Positions 8,901 through 15,570 of a stretch of 21,103 nucleotides of DNA are shown here, piece by piece (within the stretch, counting starts at the first letter, position 1; each line of letters starts with the position of its first letter). Under the pieces are notes generated by a model that worked only from the letters and a program-made list of their open reading frames with translations, was not told the DNA's origin and ran no database searches. This DNA comes from an uncultured Bacteroidales bacterium (GTDB taxonomy: Bacteria > Bacteroidota > Bacteroidia > Bacteroidales > UBA932), in NCBI GenBank assembly GCA_946614205.1, contig CAMOGR010000230.1, positions 1 through 21,103 of the forward strand. The letters are read 5' to 3'. Both the position numbers and the translations under genes were made by a program.

Positions 8901-9384
8901 TGGATGTCGGCACGCTGAGGGTCCACTGGCCGTTCAGGTCGGTTATAGAGGCTATCGATGTGCCTTCCACGAAGACGGCCGCCCCGATGACGGGCTCCCC
9001 TTTCTCGTCCAGCACGGAGCCGCTTACGGTGCGGTTGCCCTGCTGGGACTGTCCCTGGGGCTCACGGACCTGGGGACGATAAATCTGGATCTGCTTGCCG
9101 GAGACGGTCCACTTGACGTCGGAGCCGTCGAAGATGCGGCTCAGAACCTCATCCAGTGTGGCGTCCTTCATGTGGATGCTGACCGTCCTTGACAGGTCAA
9201 CATCGGTACTGCGCACAAGCAGGCTGCCGTTGATGTCGGAGCAGATTGCGTCCAGGACTTCCTTGACGGAGCCGTCGCGGGAAACTGACAGGCGAACAGC
9301 TCCGGCATCCTGGGCAAAAGCCGGCCCCACTGTCAGTAGGAGCCAGCCTGCGAGTGCTGCTAAGAACTTGGTTAGTTTCTGCAT
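5938..9384 (-). CDS. SusC-type TonB-dependent transporter with N-terminal STN signalling domain
   Basis: An 1148-residue outer-membrane transporter that imports oligosaccharides with SusD, powered by TonB-ExbBD. The signal peptide ends at AFA, about residue 24. Residues about 30-104 form an STN domain, the extension that talks to FecR-type anti-sigma factors. Residues about 118-190 are a CarboxypepD_reg-like domain (GSVLDEKGEPVIGAAVFVEG). A TonB-box-like segment ESVVVGYG follows at 198-205. The plug has the SusC hallmarks PLYIVDGMP and DIESVEVLKDAASAAIYGARG, and the rest is a 22-strand-type barrel ending in a phenylalanine (INLTF). The extra STN domain makes this the sigma-regulating kind, which fits the upstream FecR (5-base gap) and sigma genes. 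No frameshift or truncation is seen. Confidence 0.97.
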   Translation of the reverse strand: MQKLTKFLAALAGWLLLTVGPAFAQDAGAVRLSVSRDGSVKEVLDAICSDINGSLLVRSTDVDLSRTVSIHMKDATLDEVLSRIFDGSDVKWTVSGKQIQIYRPQVREPQGQSQQGNRTVSGSVLDEKGEPVIGAAVFVEGTSIASITDLNGQWTLSVPTSTKSLKVSCIGYEDVDLPLGKDSTYPLVLKENIDILEESVVVGYGVQKKSVVTAAISSVKGDQLSGIAPTRVDNVLKGMVSGVTITPSSGQPGSGTRVRIRGVGTINDSNPLYIVDGMPVTGGIEYINPADIESVEVLKDAASAAIYGARGANGVILVTTRQGFEGKSVISYNASYGVQNPWRMPSVLNATEYALIINEMYMNMGESPVYDDPYAFGEGTNWVKEVFNSNAPVLDHQLSISGGNSKMNYFLSGSYFYQEGIIGGNYNHSNYDRVTLRANNNYTVFDSKERDYLTTLRLGTNVTYSHDKSRSINANSEYGSVLGCALSLSPILPVYAEDPEALLAEHPTAIKDSEGRPFSIVGDQFAAMPNPLAMMHQPTDDYFQDKIVAGGYAELEIIKGLKFKSSIGADLFVTKDDGYSIPFYMNSNHQNSGSQVWSSISRSYSWQVENTLSYQFTLGEAHNLTALLGQSAYSHSGAYVSGTSYKIRNVEQPWIDATDQDSNLRSASGSPDPYSRLASYFARVSYDYAERYMVELTIRRDGSSNFSPANKWANFPSASVGWNLTNEPFMAGRPAWLDRTKLRVSYGMNGNQNIGAFAYTSMMQGIAGYMLGVDSLTALAPGIIPRAYSNADLKWEESSQFDVGVDIGLWKNQLSLSLDYYDKRTNGMLMTMSLPAYIGNSLPWGNVGNMKNSGVEFDITWKQQLGDFGYNISANGSYNKNVLLKLGNDTGYQNYDAVHGNLGTISRAENGMPFPFFWGYKTDGIFQSDIEAAAYVNQNGERYQPDAKAGDVKFLDIAGAYDADGNPIPDGVIDDADRTYIGKGMPDWTFGVNLGATWKGLDLSANFYSAIGGDIYDATRRADFPLVNMQRYMLDRWTGPGTSNRLPRLTAEADGGKNQNWRSSDIMVYDGSFLRLRNLTLGYTLPEKWSRAILISKLRVYLNAENLFTLTSYHGMDPEISSGGTSVGIDKGVYPQARTLSAGINLTF

Positions 9385-9389
9385 AGGTG

Positions 9390-10370
9390 TTATTTCTTGC
9401 GGATTTCTATCGTGTCGTCATCTCTTTGCCAGACGAATTTATGGTCCACATCGATGTAGGTTAGGATTTCGTCGATGGAAAGGCCGGCGGAGATGTTGCC
9501 GGTGAAACGCTCGTCGCCGAAGGTGTCCTCTTTGTAGGCGAAGTGCACGCCGTAGTTCCTCTCAAGATAACTGAGTATCTCCTGGATGGTCTTGTCCGAG
9601 AAAACGATCTTGCCTTTGGTCCAGTCGGAGACGGTGGATTCTGCCGTCTGCAGGCTGATGCGGCCGTTGACACGGGAAACCGTGGCGCTGGTACCGGGAC
9701 GAAGGGTGGTCTCCCCTGAAGGGGCGCTCAGCAGGACGGAACCCTCAAGCAGGGAAACGGTAATGTCCGGTTCGTCAGAATAGTTGCGCACGTTGAAGGT
9801 TGTGCCCTTGACGGTCACGCAGGCGCTGCCGGCATGTACCCTGAAGGGCCTGGAGCCATCTTTGGCGACCTCGAACAGGCCTTCGCCCTCGATTGTGACG
9901 TCGCGGTACCTGCGGCCGAAACCGCGGTTGAAGCTGAGGGACGATGCCGCATTGAGGCGGACGCGGGTGCCGTCCGGGAGCAAGGTTTCCGTGCCCGTGC
10001 CGCGGGTGGCGGCGATTACCGTATTATCCGAGCGGGTGATAAAGCGCTCGTCCTGATGGAGCCTGAGCCCGGAATACAGGGCGGCGCCGAGGAATACCAC
10101 AGCGGCGGCGCAAGCCGCGAAGGCGAAAGCCCTCCACGAGAAGGCGAAGCTCCTGCGGGGCTGGATTATATCCTGAACAGCCCGGAAATCTTCCGCTTTT
10201 GTCTGCTCAAAAGAAGGGATACAGGCGGCGATATATGCCTCCTGGAGTTCCCGGAAGAAGGATTTAAGTTCGCTGTCGGTATCGAGAAGGGAGAGCAGTT
10301 CGGCTTTTTCTTCTTCCGTAAGTTGGTCTGCGAAATAGGCGGCCAGCAGGTTTTCGTGTCTTTCGGTCAT
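9390..10370 (-). CDS. FecR-family anti-sigma factor
   Basis: A 326-residue inner-membrane regulator that holds the ECF sigma factor inactive until the SusC STN domain signals. The cytoplasmic N-terminus (1-75) has the helical anti-sigma part, beginning MTERHENLLAAYFADQLTEE. One membrane helix spans about 80-101. The periplasmic FecR domain (about 115-215) contains LPDGTRVRLNAASSL and the GEGLFEVAKDGSRPFRVHAG motif, and DUF4974 fills about 255-324. That last domain aligns by eye with the STN domain of the neighbouring SusC. It is separated from the sigma gene by 60 bases holding a hairpin terminator, so its level can differ from that of the sigma factor. The SusC ATG follows its stop after 5 bases. 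Confidence 0.95.
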   Translation of the reverse strand: MTERHENLLAAYFADQLTEEEKAELLSLLDTDSELKSFFRELQEAYIAACIPSFEQTKAEDFRAVQDIIQPRRSFAFSWRAFAFAACAAAVVFLGAALYSGLRLHQDERFITRSDNTVIAATRGTGTETLLPDGTRVRLNAASSLSFNRGFGRRYRDVTIEGEGLFEVAKDGSRPFRVHAGSACVTVKGTTFNVRNYSDEPDITVSLLEGSVLLSAPSGETTLRPGTSATVSRVNGRISLQTAESTVSDWTKGKIVFSDKTIQEILSYLERNYGVHFAYKEDTFGDERFTGNISAGLSIDEILTYIDVDHKFVWQRDDDTIEIRKK

Positions 10371-10400
10371 CTGACTAATTGTTTTGACCTTATATACACG

Positions 10401-10429
10401 AAAAAACCGGCTTGCGTTTAAAGCCGGTT
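10401..10429 (-). terminator. Rho-independent terminator between sigma and anti-sigma genes
   Basis: On the minus strand, AACCGGCTT at 10429-10421, a 7-base loop, and AAGCCGGTT at 10413-10405 form a perfect 9-bp stem followed by a run of T. It sits directly after the sigma-factor stop and before the FecR gene. It should end or attenuate sigma transcripts so that FecR and downstream genes depend on read-through or on a separate start in the 30 bases after the hairpin. On the plus strand the hairpin is also followed by a T-rich run, so it could act in both directions. Confidence 0.75.
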
Positions 10430-10430
10430 C

Positions 10431-10955
10431 CTATTTTTTGATGTCTTCGCGGATTTTGTCGAGTGCTATCTTAAGCTGGACGCGTACCGTCGACGGGGAG
10501 ATACCCAGGCGGGACGCTATGTCCGCGGTGTCCATTCGTTCGTAAAAGTGAAGGGTAAACACCTCCGCGCAGCGCTTGGGGAGCTTGGCCGAGAGACTGT
10601 TGATATGGCGGACGATGTCTTCTACTTCCGTTTCATCGTAAATGCTGTCGGAGGGCATCCTGTCAAGCAGGGAAAGCGCCAACTCGTTCTCTTTGCGGTT
10701 GTCCCTCAGATAGTTATAGCAGGCGTTGCGCACTCCTGAAATGAGGTACGGAAGGGGCGGATACTTGAGCTCCCGGCGGTGCTCCCAAACGCGTACGAAC
10801 ACGTCGTTGACCAGCTCGCGAGCCTTCTCGAAACTATGGATATAGCTGACAGCTAATCCGCAAAGGTATGAATAATAGGCGTCATACAGCTTGCGGAAGC
10901 ACTTCGGGTCGGAATTCACTATACCGGCTACCGTTATTGGAGTAATCTCCTGCAT
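10431..10955 (-). CDS. ECF-type RNA polymerase sigma factor
   Basis: A 174-residue sigma-70 family factor of the extracytoplasmic-function class, which directs RNA polymerase to the promoters of its target locus. Region 2 covers about residues 20-88 (FRKLYDAYYSYLCGLAVSYI, then ELVNDVFVRVWEHR). Region 4 covers about 113-168 with the helix-turn-helix TADIASRLGISPSTVRVQLK. There is no region 1 or 3 and no C-terminal extension. Position next to FecR and an STN-bearing SusC identifies it as the cytoplasmic output of this trans-envelope signalling set. A weak -7-like TACCTTGG lies at 10972-10965, about 10 bases before the ATG, with no matching -33 box. This leaves open whether it is expressed by the housekeeping sigma factor or autoregulated. 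Confidence 0.95.
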   Translation of the reverse strand: MQEITPITVAGIVNSDPKCFRKLYDAYYSYLCGLAVSYIHSFEKARELVNDVFVRVWEHRRELKYPPLPYLISGVRNACYNYLRDNRKENELALSLLDRMPSDSIYDETEVEDIVRHINSLSAKLPKRCAEVFTLHFYERMDTADIASRLGISPSTVRVQLKIALDKIREDIKK

Positions 10956-11279
10956 TTACACCGCCAAGGTACGAAATTATTATGAATTCTTCGCTGAACA
11001 ACCCCACTAATCCGCCGAGCAGGCCATTATTGCGGGGCCTCCCCAGAACCCAGGACCGTTGACATCAGGCCTGCACGATGCTGCTGGTGCATCACTTCCG
11101 CAACCCCGGCACCTGTTTCTTCTACTTGACGAAGACGAAACTGGACCGAGACCTTGATCACTTGAACGTCGAAATTTCCAAGCTCGAAAATAATTCCTCG
11201 GACCATAACCGAGAATGGGGCGCTTACGATACTACGCTCATTATCAAGCACTTACAAAAACAAAGAAAAAGAAAAAAAA
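10956..11279. other. 324-base stretch without a convincing gene
   Basis: Between the sigma-factor start and the tRNA terminator I find no supported gene. Open frames exist on both strands (a plus-strand frame from 11078 that runs into the tRNA, and a 74-codon minus frame at 11251-11027 that would need a TTG start), but neither resembles a family I know. An inverted repeat GCAGGCC/GGCCTGC (11019-11025 and 11068-11074) and a small hairpin CTCGG/CCGAG near 11198-11214 are present. The right end is AT-rich and leads into the tRNA terminator; the left end must hold the sigma-gene promoter. It could be a gene remnant or hold a structured RNA. Confidence 0.5.
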
Positions 11280-11303
11280 CCGGAAAATCTTTCGACTTTC
11301 CGG
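11272..11303 (-). terminator. Rho-independent terminator of the tRNA-fMet gene
   Basis: On the minus strand, CCGGAAA (11303-11297) pairs with TTTCCGG (11286-11280) around a 10-base loop. It is followed by eight T (11279-11272) and a further T-rich run. It begins 4 bases after the tRNA 3' CTA triplet, so it ends the single-gene tRNA transcript. Confidence 0.85.
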
Positions 11304-11309
11304 CTGTAG

Positions 11310-11382
<73 letters not shown>

Positions 11383-11392
11383 ATGTGGACTG

Positions 11393-11424
11393 CAAAGGTA
11401 AGAACTATTTTTGGTTTTGCCAAA
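11393..11424 (-). promoter_or_regulatory. Bacteroidota-type promoter of tRNA-fMet
   Basis: On the minus strand TTTG (11424-11421) and TACCTTTG (11400-11393) are separated by exactly 20 bases, a perfect match to the Bacteroidota -33/-7 consensus TTTG and TAnnTTTG. The -7 box ends 10 bases before the tRNA 5' end, giving a leader of only a few bases. It lies in the 48-base hisS-tRNA gap. The -33 box overlaps a short inverted repeat TTTGG/CCAAA. Confidence 0.8.
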
Positions 11425-11430
11425 TTTTTC

Positions 11431-12783
11431 TTACGCTTTGATGAAGGAAACGATGCCCCAGATGTCCTGGCGGCCGAAACTGCGCTGCTCTCCGGTACCA
11501 AGATTCTTGATCTTAACCTGCCCGGCAGAAGCCTCGCTCTCTCCGCATATCGAGAGGAAACGGATGCCCTTGCGGTCGCAGTAATCGAATTGTTTCTTGA
11601 GCTTTACGCTCTCCGGATATATTTCGGCCGAGATGCCGGCTGCGCGCAACTCCGTAGCCAGGGGCAAGACGTACGCCAGCTCTGCCCGTCCCATGTTTGC
11701 AAACATCAGGTCTGCGCCGCAGGCGATGCCCGAAGGGAATTTGCCGAGGCCCTCGAGCACGTCGTAGATGCGGTCTGCACCGAAGGAGACGCCCACTCCG
11801 GACATTCCGGGGAGGCCGAAGATGCCAGTGAGGTTGTCGTAACGGCCTCCGCCGCAGATGGAGCCGATCTGCCAGTCCAGGGCCTTGACCTCAAAGATGG
11901 CGCCTGTATAATAATTGAGTCCACGGGCGAGCGAAAGGTCCATTTCGCACTGCAGTCCGACTCCGGCGTCGGCGATAAGGCCGAAGAGTTCCTGCATCTC
12001 GGCAAGGCCGCGAAGGCCCTCCTCCGAATCGGAGAGTACGCTCTGCATGGCCGCCATCTTCTGCTCGAAACTGCCTTCGAGCAGCAGCACCGGACGCAGC
12101 ACGGCGACCGCCTCCGGAGTGAGTCCCCTCTCCAGGAGTTCGGCTTCAACTGCCTCAAGACCAATCTTTTCCAACTTGTCGATGGCAACCGTTATATCCA
12201 CCACCTTGTCGGGAAAACCGCAGACCTCGGCCAGGCCGGTGAGGATCTTGCGGTTGTTGATCTTCATGCATACGCGGATGTCCAGACGCTTGAAAACCTC
12301 CGCCACGATCTGCACAAGCTCCAGCTCGCACAGCAGCGAATCGGAGCCGATGGCATCCACGTCGCACTGGTAGAACTCGCGGTAGCGCCCCTTCTGCGGG
12401 CGGTCTGCCCTCCACACGGGCTGAATCTGGAAGCGTTTGAAGGGGAAAGAAATTTCGTTCTGATGCTGAACGACATAGCGTGCGAATGGCACCGTAAGGT
12501 CGTACCTCAGGCCCTTTTCGCACACCTGCGCCGCCAACGGCCGGCCAAAATCCACTCCGTCGAAAGCGTCGCCGGAGTTGAGTATGCGGTACAGGAGCTT
12601 GTCGCCCTCGTCGCCGTACTTGCCAAGAAGCGTGGAGAGATTCTCCATTGCCGGAGTCTCAATCTGGGCGTAGCCGAAGCTGCGGAAAACTGAACGTACA
12701 GTATCGAAAATGTAATTGCGCGAAGCCATCTGCTGCTGGCCGAAATCGCGCGTCCCCTTGGGAATCGAAGGTTTTTGTGCCAT
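11431..12783 (-). CDS. hisS: Histidyl-tRNA synthetase
   Basis: A 450-residue class II aminoacyl-tRNA synthetase that charges tRNA-His in the cytoplasm. The N-terminus has the KGTRDF motif (residues 9-14). Motif 2 lies around 117-141 ([20 protein letters not shown]), and the histidine-specific motifs [10 protein letters not shown] (285-294) and SICGGGRYD (308-316) are both intact. Motif 3 [13 protein letters not shown] follows (331-343), then the anticodon-binding C-terminal domain (about 355-450). Length is within the family range. The ATG lies 43 bases from the divergent sppA start and only 7 bases after a -7-type TAAATTTG (12798-12791), so its leader must be very short. It is a monocistronic gene followed by the separately promoted tRNA-fMet. 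Confidence 0.98.
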   Translation of the reverse strand: MAQKPSIPKGTRDFGQQQMASRNYIFDTVRSVFRSFGYAQIETPAMENLSTLLGKYGDEGDKLLYRILNSGDAFDGVDFGRPLAAQVCEKGLRYDLTVPFARYVVQHQNEISFPFKRFQIQPVWRADRPQKGRYREFYQCDVDAIGSDSLLCELELVQIVAEVFKRLDIRVCMKINNRKILTGLAEVCGFPDKVVDITVAIDKLEKIGLEAVEAELLERGLTPEAVAVLRPVLLLEGSFEQKMAAMQSVLSDSEEGLRGLAEMQELFGLIADAGVGLQCEMDLSLARGLNYYTGAIFEVKALDWQIGSICGGGRYDNLTGIFGLPGMSGVGVSFGADRIYDVLEGLGKFPSGIACGADLMFANMGRAELAYVLPLATELRAAGISAEIYPESVKLKKQFDYCDRKGIRFLSICGESEASAGQVKIKNLGTGEQRSFGRQDIWGIVSFIKA

Positions 12784-12815
12784 AATTGCGCAAATTTACT
12801 TACTTTTGCGCAAAT
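12774..12815. promoter_or_regulatory. Divergent hisS/sppA promoter region with duplicated TTGCGCAAAT boxes
   Basis: Two identical 10-mers, TTGCGCAAAT at 12786-12795 and 12806-12815, are spaced 20 bases start to start. Each has the palindromic core TTGCGCAA. On the plus strand TACTTTTG (12801-12808) fits the -7 consensus for sppA, with TTTG at 12774-12777, 23 bases upstream and inside the hisS start region. On the minus strand TAAATTTG (12798-12791) fits the -7 consensus for hisS; no clear -33 box is seen there. Each box therefore forms the end of one -7 element, and a factor binding both would control both genes. Binding by a regulator is only a suggestion. Confidence 0.55.
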
Positions 12816-12826
12816 ATCAGACGAAA

Positions 12827-14560
12827 ATGAAGAAATTTCTAAAGATGGTGCTTGCCGTAATCTGCGGCATACTCCTTTTGAACCTCCTTGCGATTGCAGT
12901 ATTCGCAGGTCTCGCAGGCGGCTCGTCCAAAACTCCTGCAGTGCCCTCAGACGGTGTCCTCAAGATTGACATGTCCAAGATTGCCATTGTCGAGCAAGCT
13001 GGCCCAGACGACCCCACAGCCTTCCTCTTCAGCGGCGGTCAGATGATAAAGCCCATAAGCCTATGGGATGCCGTGCAGGCCGTGAATCTCGCCGCCGTCG
13101 ACCCGGGCATACGCTACATCTACCTCAAGACCGACGGCAACACCACCGGCATAGCTCAGCTGAGCGAACTGCGCAAGGCGCTCGCCAACTTCCGCGCATC
13201 CTCCGGCAAGGCCGTGGCAGCATACATCGAAGCCCCCACCACCGGTTCCTACTATCTGGCATCGGTGGCCGACAAGGTATACATGACCTCGCACCCCGGA
13301 GCCACCACCCAGGTGACGGGCGTCAGCACCCAGATGCTTTTCCTGGGCGACCTGCTTAAGCAGCTGGGAGTCAACTTCCAGCTCATCAGGCACGGAAAGT
13401 ACAAGTCCGCCGGAGAGATGTACACCCGCAACAGTTCCAGCCCCGAGAACCGCGAGCAGTACCAGGTGCTCGTAAACTCGATGTGGAAGGCGGTCAGCGG
13501 CGAGATCGCACAAAGCCGCGGCATCAGCGAGGAAGACCTCAACGCGGCCATCGACGGCCTCAAGCTGTGCCTGCCGCAGGACTTCAAGGACTGCGGGCTG
13601 GTGGACGAACTGCTTGACCGCAACGGACTTGAGCAGCAACTGGCGATACTCGCCGTCGAGGACAGCTACAGCAAGGTAAGAATGATTCCCTTCGCCGACT
13701 ACACGGCCGCAAAGATTCTGCCCTCGACCGGCAAAGACAAGATTGCGGTCATCTACGCCGACGGAGAGATTATCGACGGCGAAGACATAAACAACGTCGC
13801 CGGCGACCGCTTCGCCTCCGTCATCGAGAAGGTGCGCGAAGACAAGAACGTCAAGGCAGTGGTCCTGCGCGTCAACTCCCCCGGCGGCAGCGTGCTCGCC
13901 AGCGAGAAGATAAAGTCAGAGCTCGACCGCCTTGGCGCGGAGAAGCCCCTCGTAGCGTCGTACGGCAATTATGCCGCATCCGGAGGCTACTGGATTTCCA
14001 ACAACTGCGACAAGATTTACTCCGACGCCGTCACGCTCACCGGTTCAATCGGCGTATTCGGAGCGATACCCGAATTCAGCAAGGCCGCCAAGGAACTCCT
14101 CCACGTGGGTGTGGAGACCATTTCTTCCAACAAGCACGGCGACATGTACGGCCTCGTACGCCCGTTCGACACCGCGGAATACAACTACATGCTCCGCTCC
14201 ATCGAGGACGTCTATGAGCGCTTTACCAAGATAGTGTCCGAAGGCCGCGACATGCCTGTCGAAAGGGTGGACGAAATCGGACAGGGCCGCGTGTGGACCG
14301 GCAGCGACGCCCTGAATCTCGGGCTGGTCGACGAACTCGGCACCCTGGAAAACGCGATTTCCTATGCCGCTTCACTTGCCGGCAACGAGGACCTGTCTGC
14401 CTGGAACGTAAAGGGTTATCCCGCACCCCAGACCACCATGGAGGCCATCATGTCGTCCCTCAACGGCACGAAGGAAGACTACGCGGTACGCCTGGGCAGG
14501 CAGCTCGGCAAGACCGGAATCTACGCCCGCATGCCTTACGAGATTACCATCAAGTTCTAA
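12827..14560 (+). CDS. sppA: Signal peptide peptidase SppA, long (67K) type
   Basis: A 577-residue membrane-anchored serine protease that degrades cleaved signal peptides in the envelope. One N-terminal membrane helix (about 5-28) is followed by two tandem SppA/S49 domains, the long form as in E. coli. The catalytic pair is split between the halves as expected: the general-base lysine is K193 in HGKYKSAGE and the nucleophile is S385 in NYAASGGYW. The motif VNSPGGSVLASEKI (349-362) is also typical. I chose ATG at 12827, which begins MKKFLKMVLAVICG; the frame is open further upstream only across hisS. It diverges from hisS and its TAA overlaps the stop of the convergent DoxX-like gene. Confidence 0.96.
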   Translation: MKKFLKMVLAVICGILLLNLLAIAVFAGLAGGSSKTPAVPSDGVLKIDMSKIAIVEQAGPDDPTAFLFSGGQMIKPISLWDAVQAVNLAAVDPGIRYIYLKTDGNTTGIAQLSELRKALANFRASSGKAVAAYIEAPTTGSYYLASVADKVYMTSHPGATTQVTGVSTQMLFLGDLLKQLGVNFQLIRHGKYKSAGEMYTRNSSSPENREQYQVLVNSMWKAVSGEIAQSRGISEEDLNAAIDGLKLCLPQDFKDCGLVDELLDRNGLEQQLAILAVEDSYSKVRMIPFADYTAAKILPSTGKDKIAVIYADGEIIDGEDINNVAGDRFASVIEKVREDKNVKAVVLRVNSPGGSVLASEKIKSELDRLGAEKPLVASYGNYAASGGYWISNNCDKIYSDAVTLTGSIGVFGAIPEFSKAAKELLHVGVETISSNKHGDMYGLVRPFDTAEYNYMLRSIEDVYERFTKIVSEGRDMPVERVDEIGQGRVWTGSDALNLGLVDELGTLENAISYAASLAGNEDLSAWNVKGYPAPQTTMEAIMSSLNGTKEDYAVRLGRQLGKTGIYARMPYEITIKF

Positions 14561-15570
14561 AGAAGAAGCAGCACTGCTGTAACGTACAACAGGAACCCCT
14601 GCAGCTTGAGGCGGCGGGGGTTGTTTGCTTTTATCATGGCCTCCGTAGGATCCAGGGCGACGAGCTCGGATACCTGAACGGCGGACGGGAGGGAGCGGCG
14701 GGCCCATTTGGCCACGATAACGCCGTCGCAGAGGAGCGTAGCGCCTCCGTTGGAGCGGTTGAGCGTCATGAGGGTGCGGCGGTCGGCTGTATAGGAACCA
14801 TCGGGAGATTCTCCGCCGCCGGTGACCAGATATACGGGAATGCTCTCGAAGGACGAGCGCCAAGCGTCCAGACTCTCGCGCTCCCCGGGGGAAAGACGGT
14901 CGTAGTCGTAAGCCGAGAGCACCAGAGAACTGCCGGAAGCAAGCAGCTCGTCGCAATACTCTCCGTCGGAAGAACAAATAGAGAGCAGCGGCGAGTCGGG
15001 AGAAGGCATGTGCTCGGCCTGCATGAGGGTGGCCCCGGGCTTGAAAGCGGTGAAGTCGATGGGAGGGATGTTGCGCAGCCCGAATACGGTGAACACCGCT
15101 ACGGATACCGCGGCGATGCCGAAGGACACGTACTTGACGGCCTTGGGCTTGCGTACGGAGCGCATGGGCACGAAAGCGACCACCCACAGCACCAGGAGCA
15201 CGACATTCTTTGCAAAGCTCTGGAAATGGGTAAGATGCACGGCTTCGCCGAAGCATCCGCAGTCCATTGCTGGATTGGCTATCCAGAGCACCATGGTGAG
15301 AATGGTGAAGCCGCCCAGCACGACGAGCGAAACCACTCCCACGATGCGGGGCCACACTCCGGCCAGGAGCGCCGCGCCGAGCAGAGTCTCCAGAAGGGCG
15401 AAGGCCACCCCGGCGACCTTGGAAACGGGCATGAGGAACCCGAGGTTCAGGAACTTGAAATACTCTTCGACCACGAGACCGGCGCCCACCGGGTCCATGA
15501 GCTTGAGCAGGCCGGCCACGAACAGCACCAGCCCTATGAGGAAGGCACAGATTCGTTTAACGGCTTTCAT
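14557..15570 (-). CDS. DoxX/MauE-like integral membrane protein with periplasmic C-terminal domain
   Basis: A 337-residue membrane protein. Residues about 5-25, 49-72, 75-98, 120-137 and 148-165 are hydrophobic helices, the four-helix DoxX/MauE arrangement plus one. The loop motif MDCGCFGE (102-109) is the cysteine pair typical of MauE-like/BT_3928-type proteins, which are thought to take part in envelope redox or thiol chemistry. The C-terminal part (about 175-310) looks like a degenerate thioredoxin-like domain without a CxxC motif, and a last hydrophobic helix ends the protein. The ATG at 15570 (MKAVKRICAF) lies inside the tmk 3' end (14-base overlap). An upstream in-frame extension to 15738 has no coding character and would overlap tmk by 182 bases. 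Its exact biochemical role is unknown. Confidence 0.88.
   Translation of the reverse strand: MKAVKRICAFLIGLVLFVAGLLKLMDPVGAGLVVEEYFKFLNLGFLMPVSKVAGVAFALLETLLGAALLAGVWPRIVGVVSLVVLGGFTILTMVLWIANPAMDCGCFGEAVHLTHFQSFAKNVVLLVLWVVAFVPMRSVRKPKAVKYVSFGIAAVSVAVFTVFGLRNIPPIDFTAFKPGATLMQAEHMPSPDSPLLSICSSDGEYCDELLASGSSLVLSAYDYDRLSPGERESLDAWRSSFESIPVYLVTGGGESPDGSYTADRRTLMTLNRSNGGATLLCDGVIVAKWARRSLPSAVQVSELVALDPTEAMIKANNPRRLKLQGFLLYVTAVLLLL
14594..14622 (+). terminator. Candidate terminator of sppA inside the DoxX-like gene
   Basis: AACCCC (14594-14599) can pair with GGGGTT (14617-14622) and is followed by GTTTGCTTTT. Because sppA and the convergent gene overlap at their stops, any sppA terminator must lie within the opposite gene, and this is the nearest hairpin I see. 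The stem is short and the loop is 17 bases, so support is weak. Confidence 0.25.

Noticed and set aside
11027..11251. 74-codon minus-strand frame downstream of the tRNA terminator
   Set aside because: Needs a TTG start, has no promoter or recognised family and faces an equally open frame on the other strand. Left as part of the unassigned stretch.
11408..11430. Inverted repeat TTTGG/CCAAA after hisS as a hisS terminator
   Set aside because: Only a 5-bp stem and no T-run on the minus strand; it coincides with the -33 box of the tRNA promoter.
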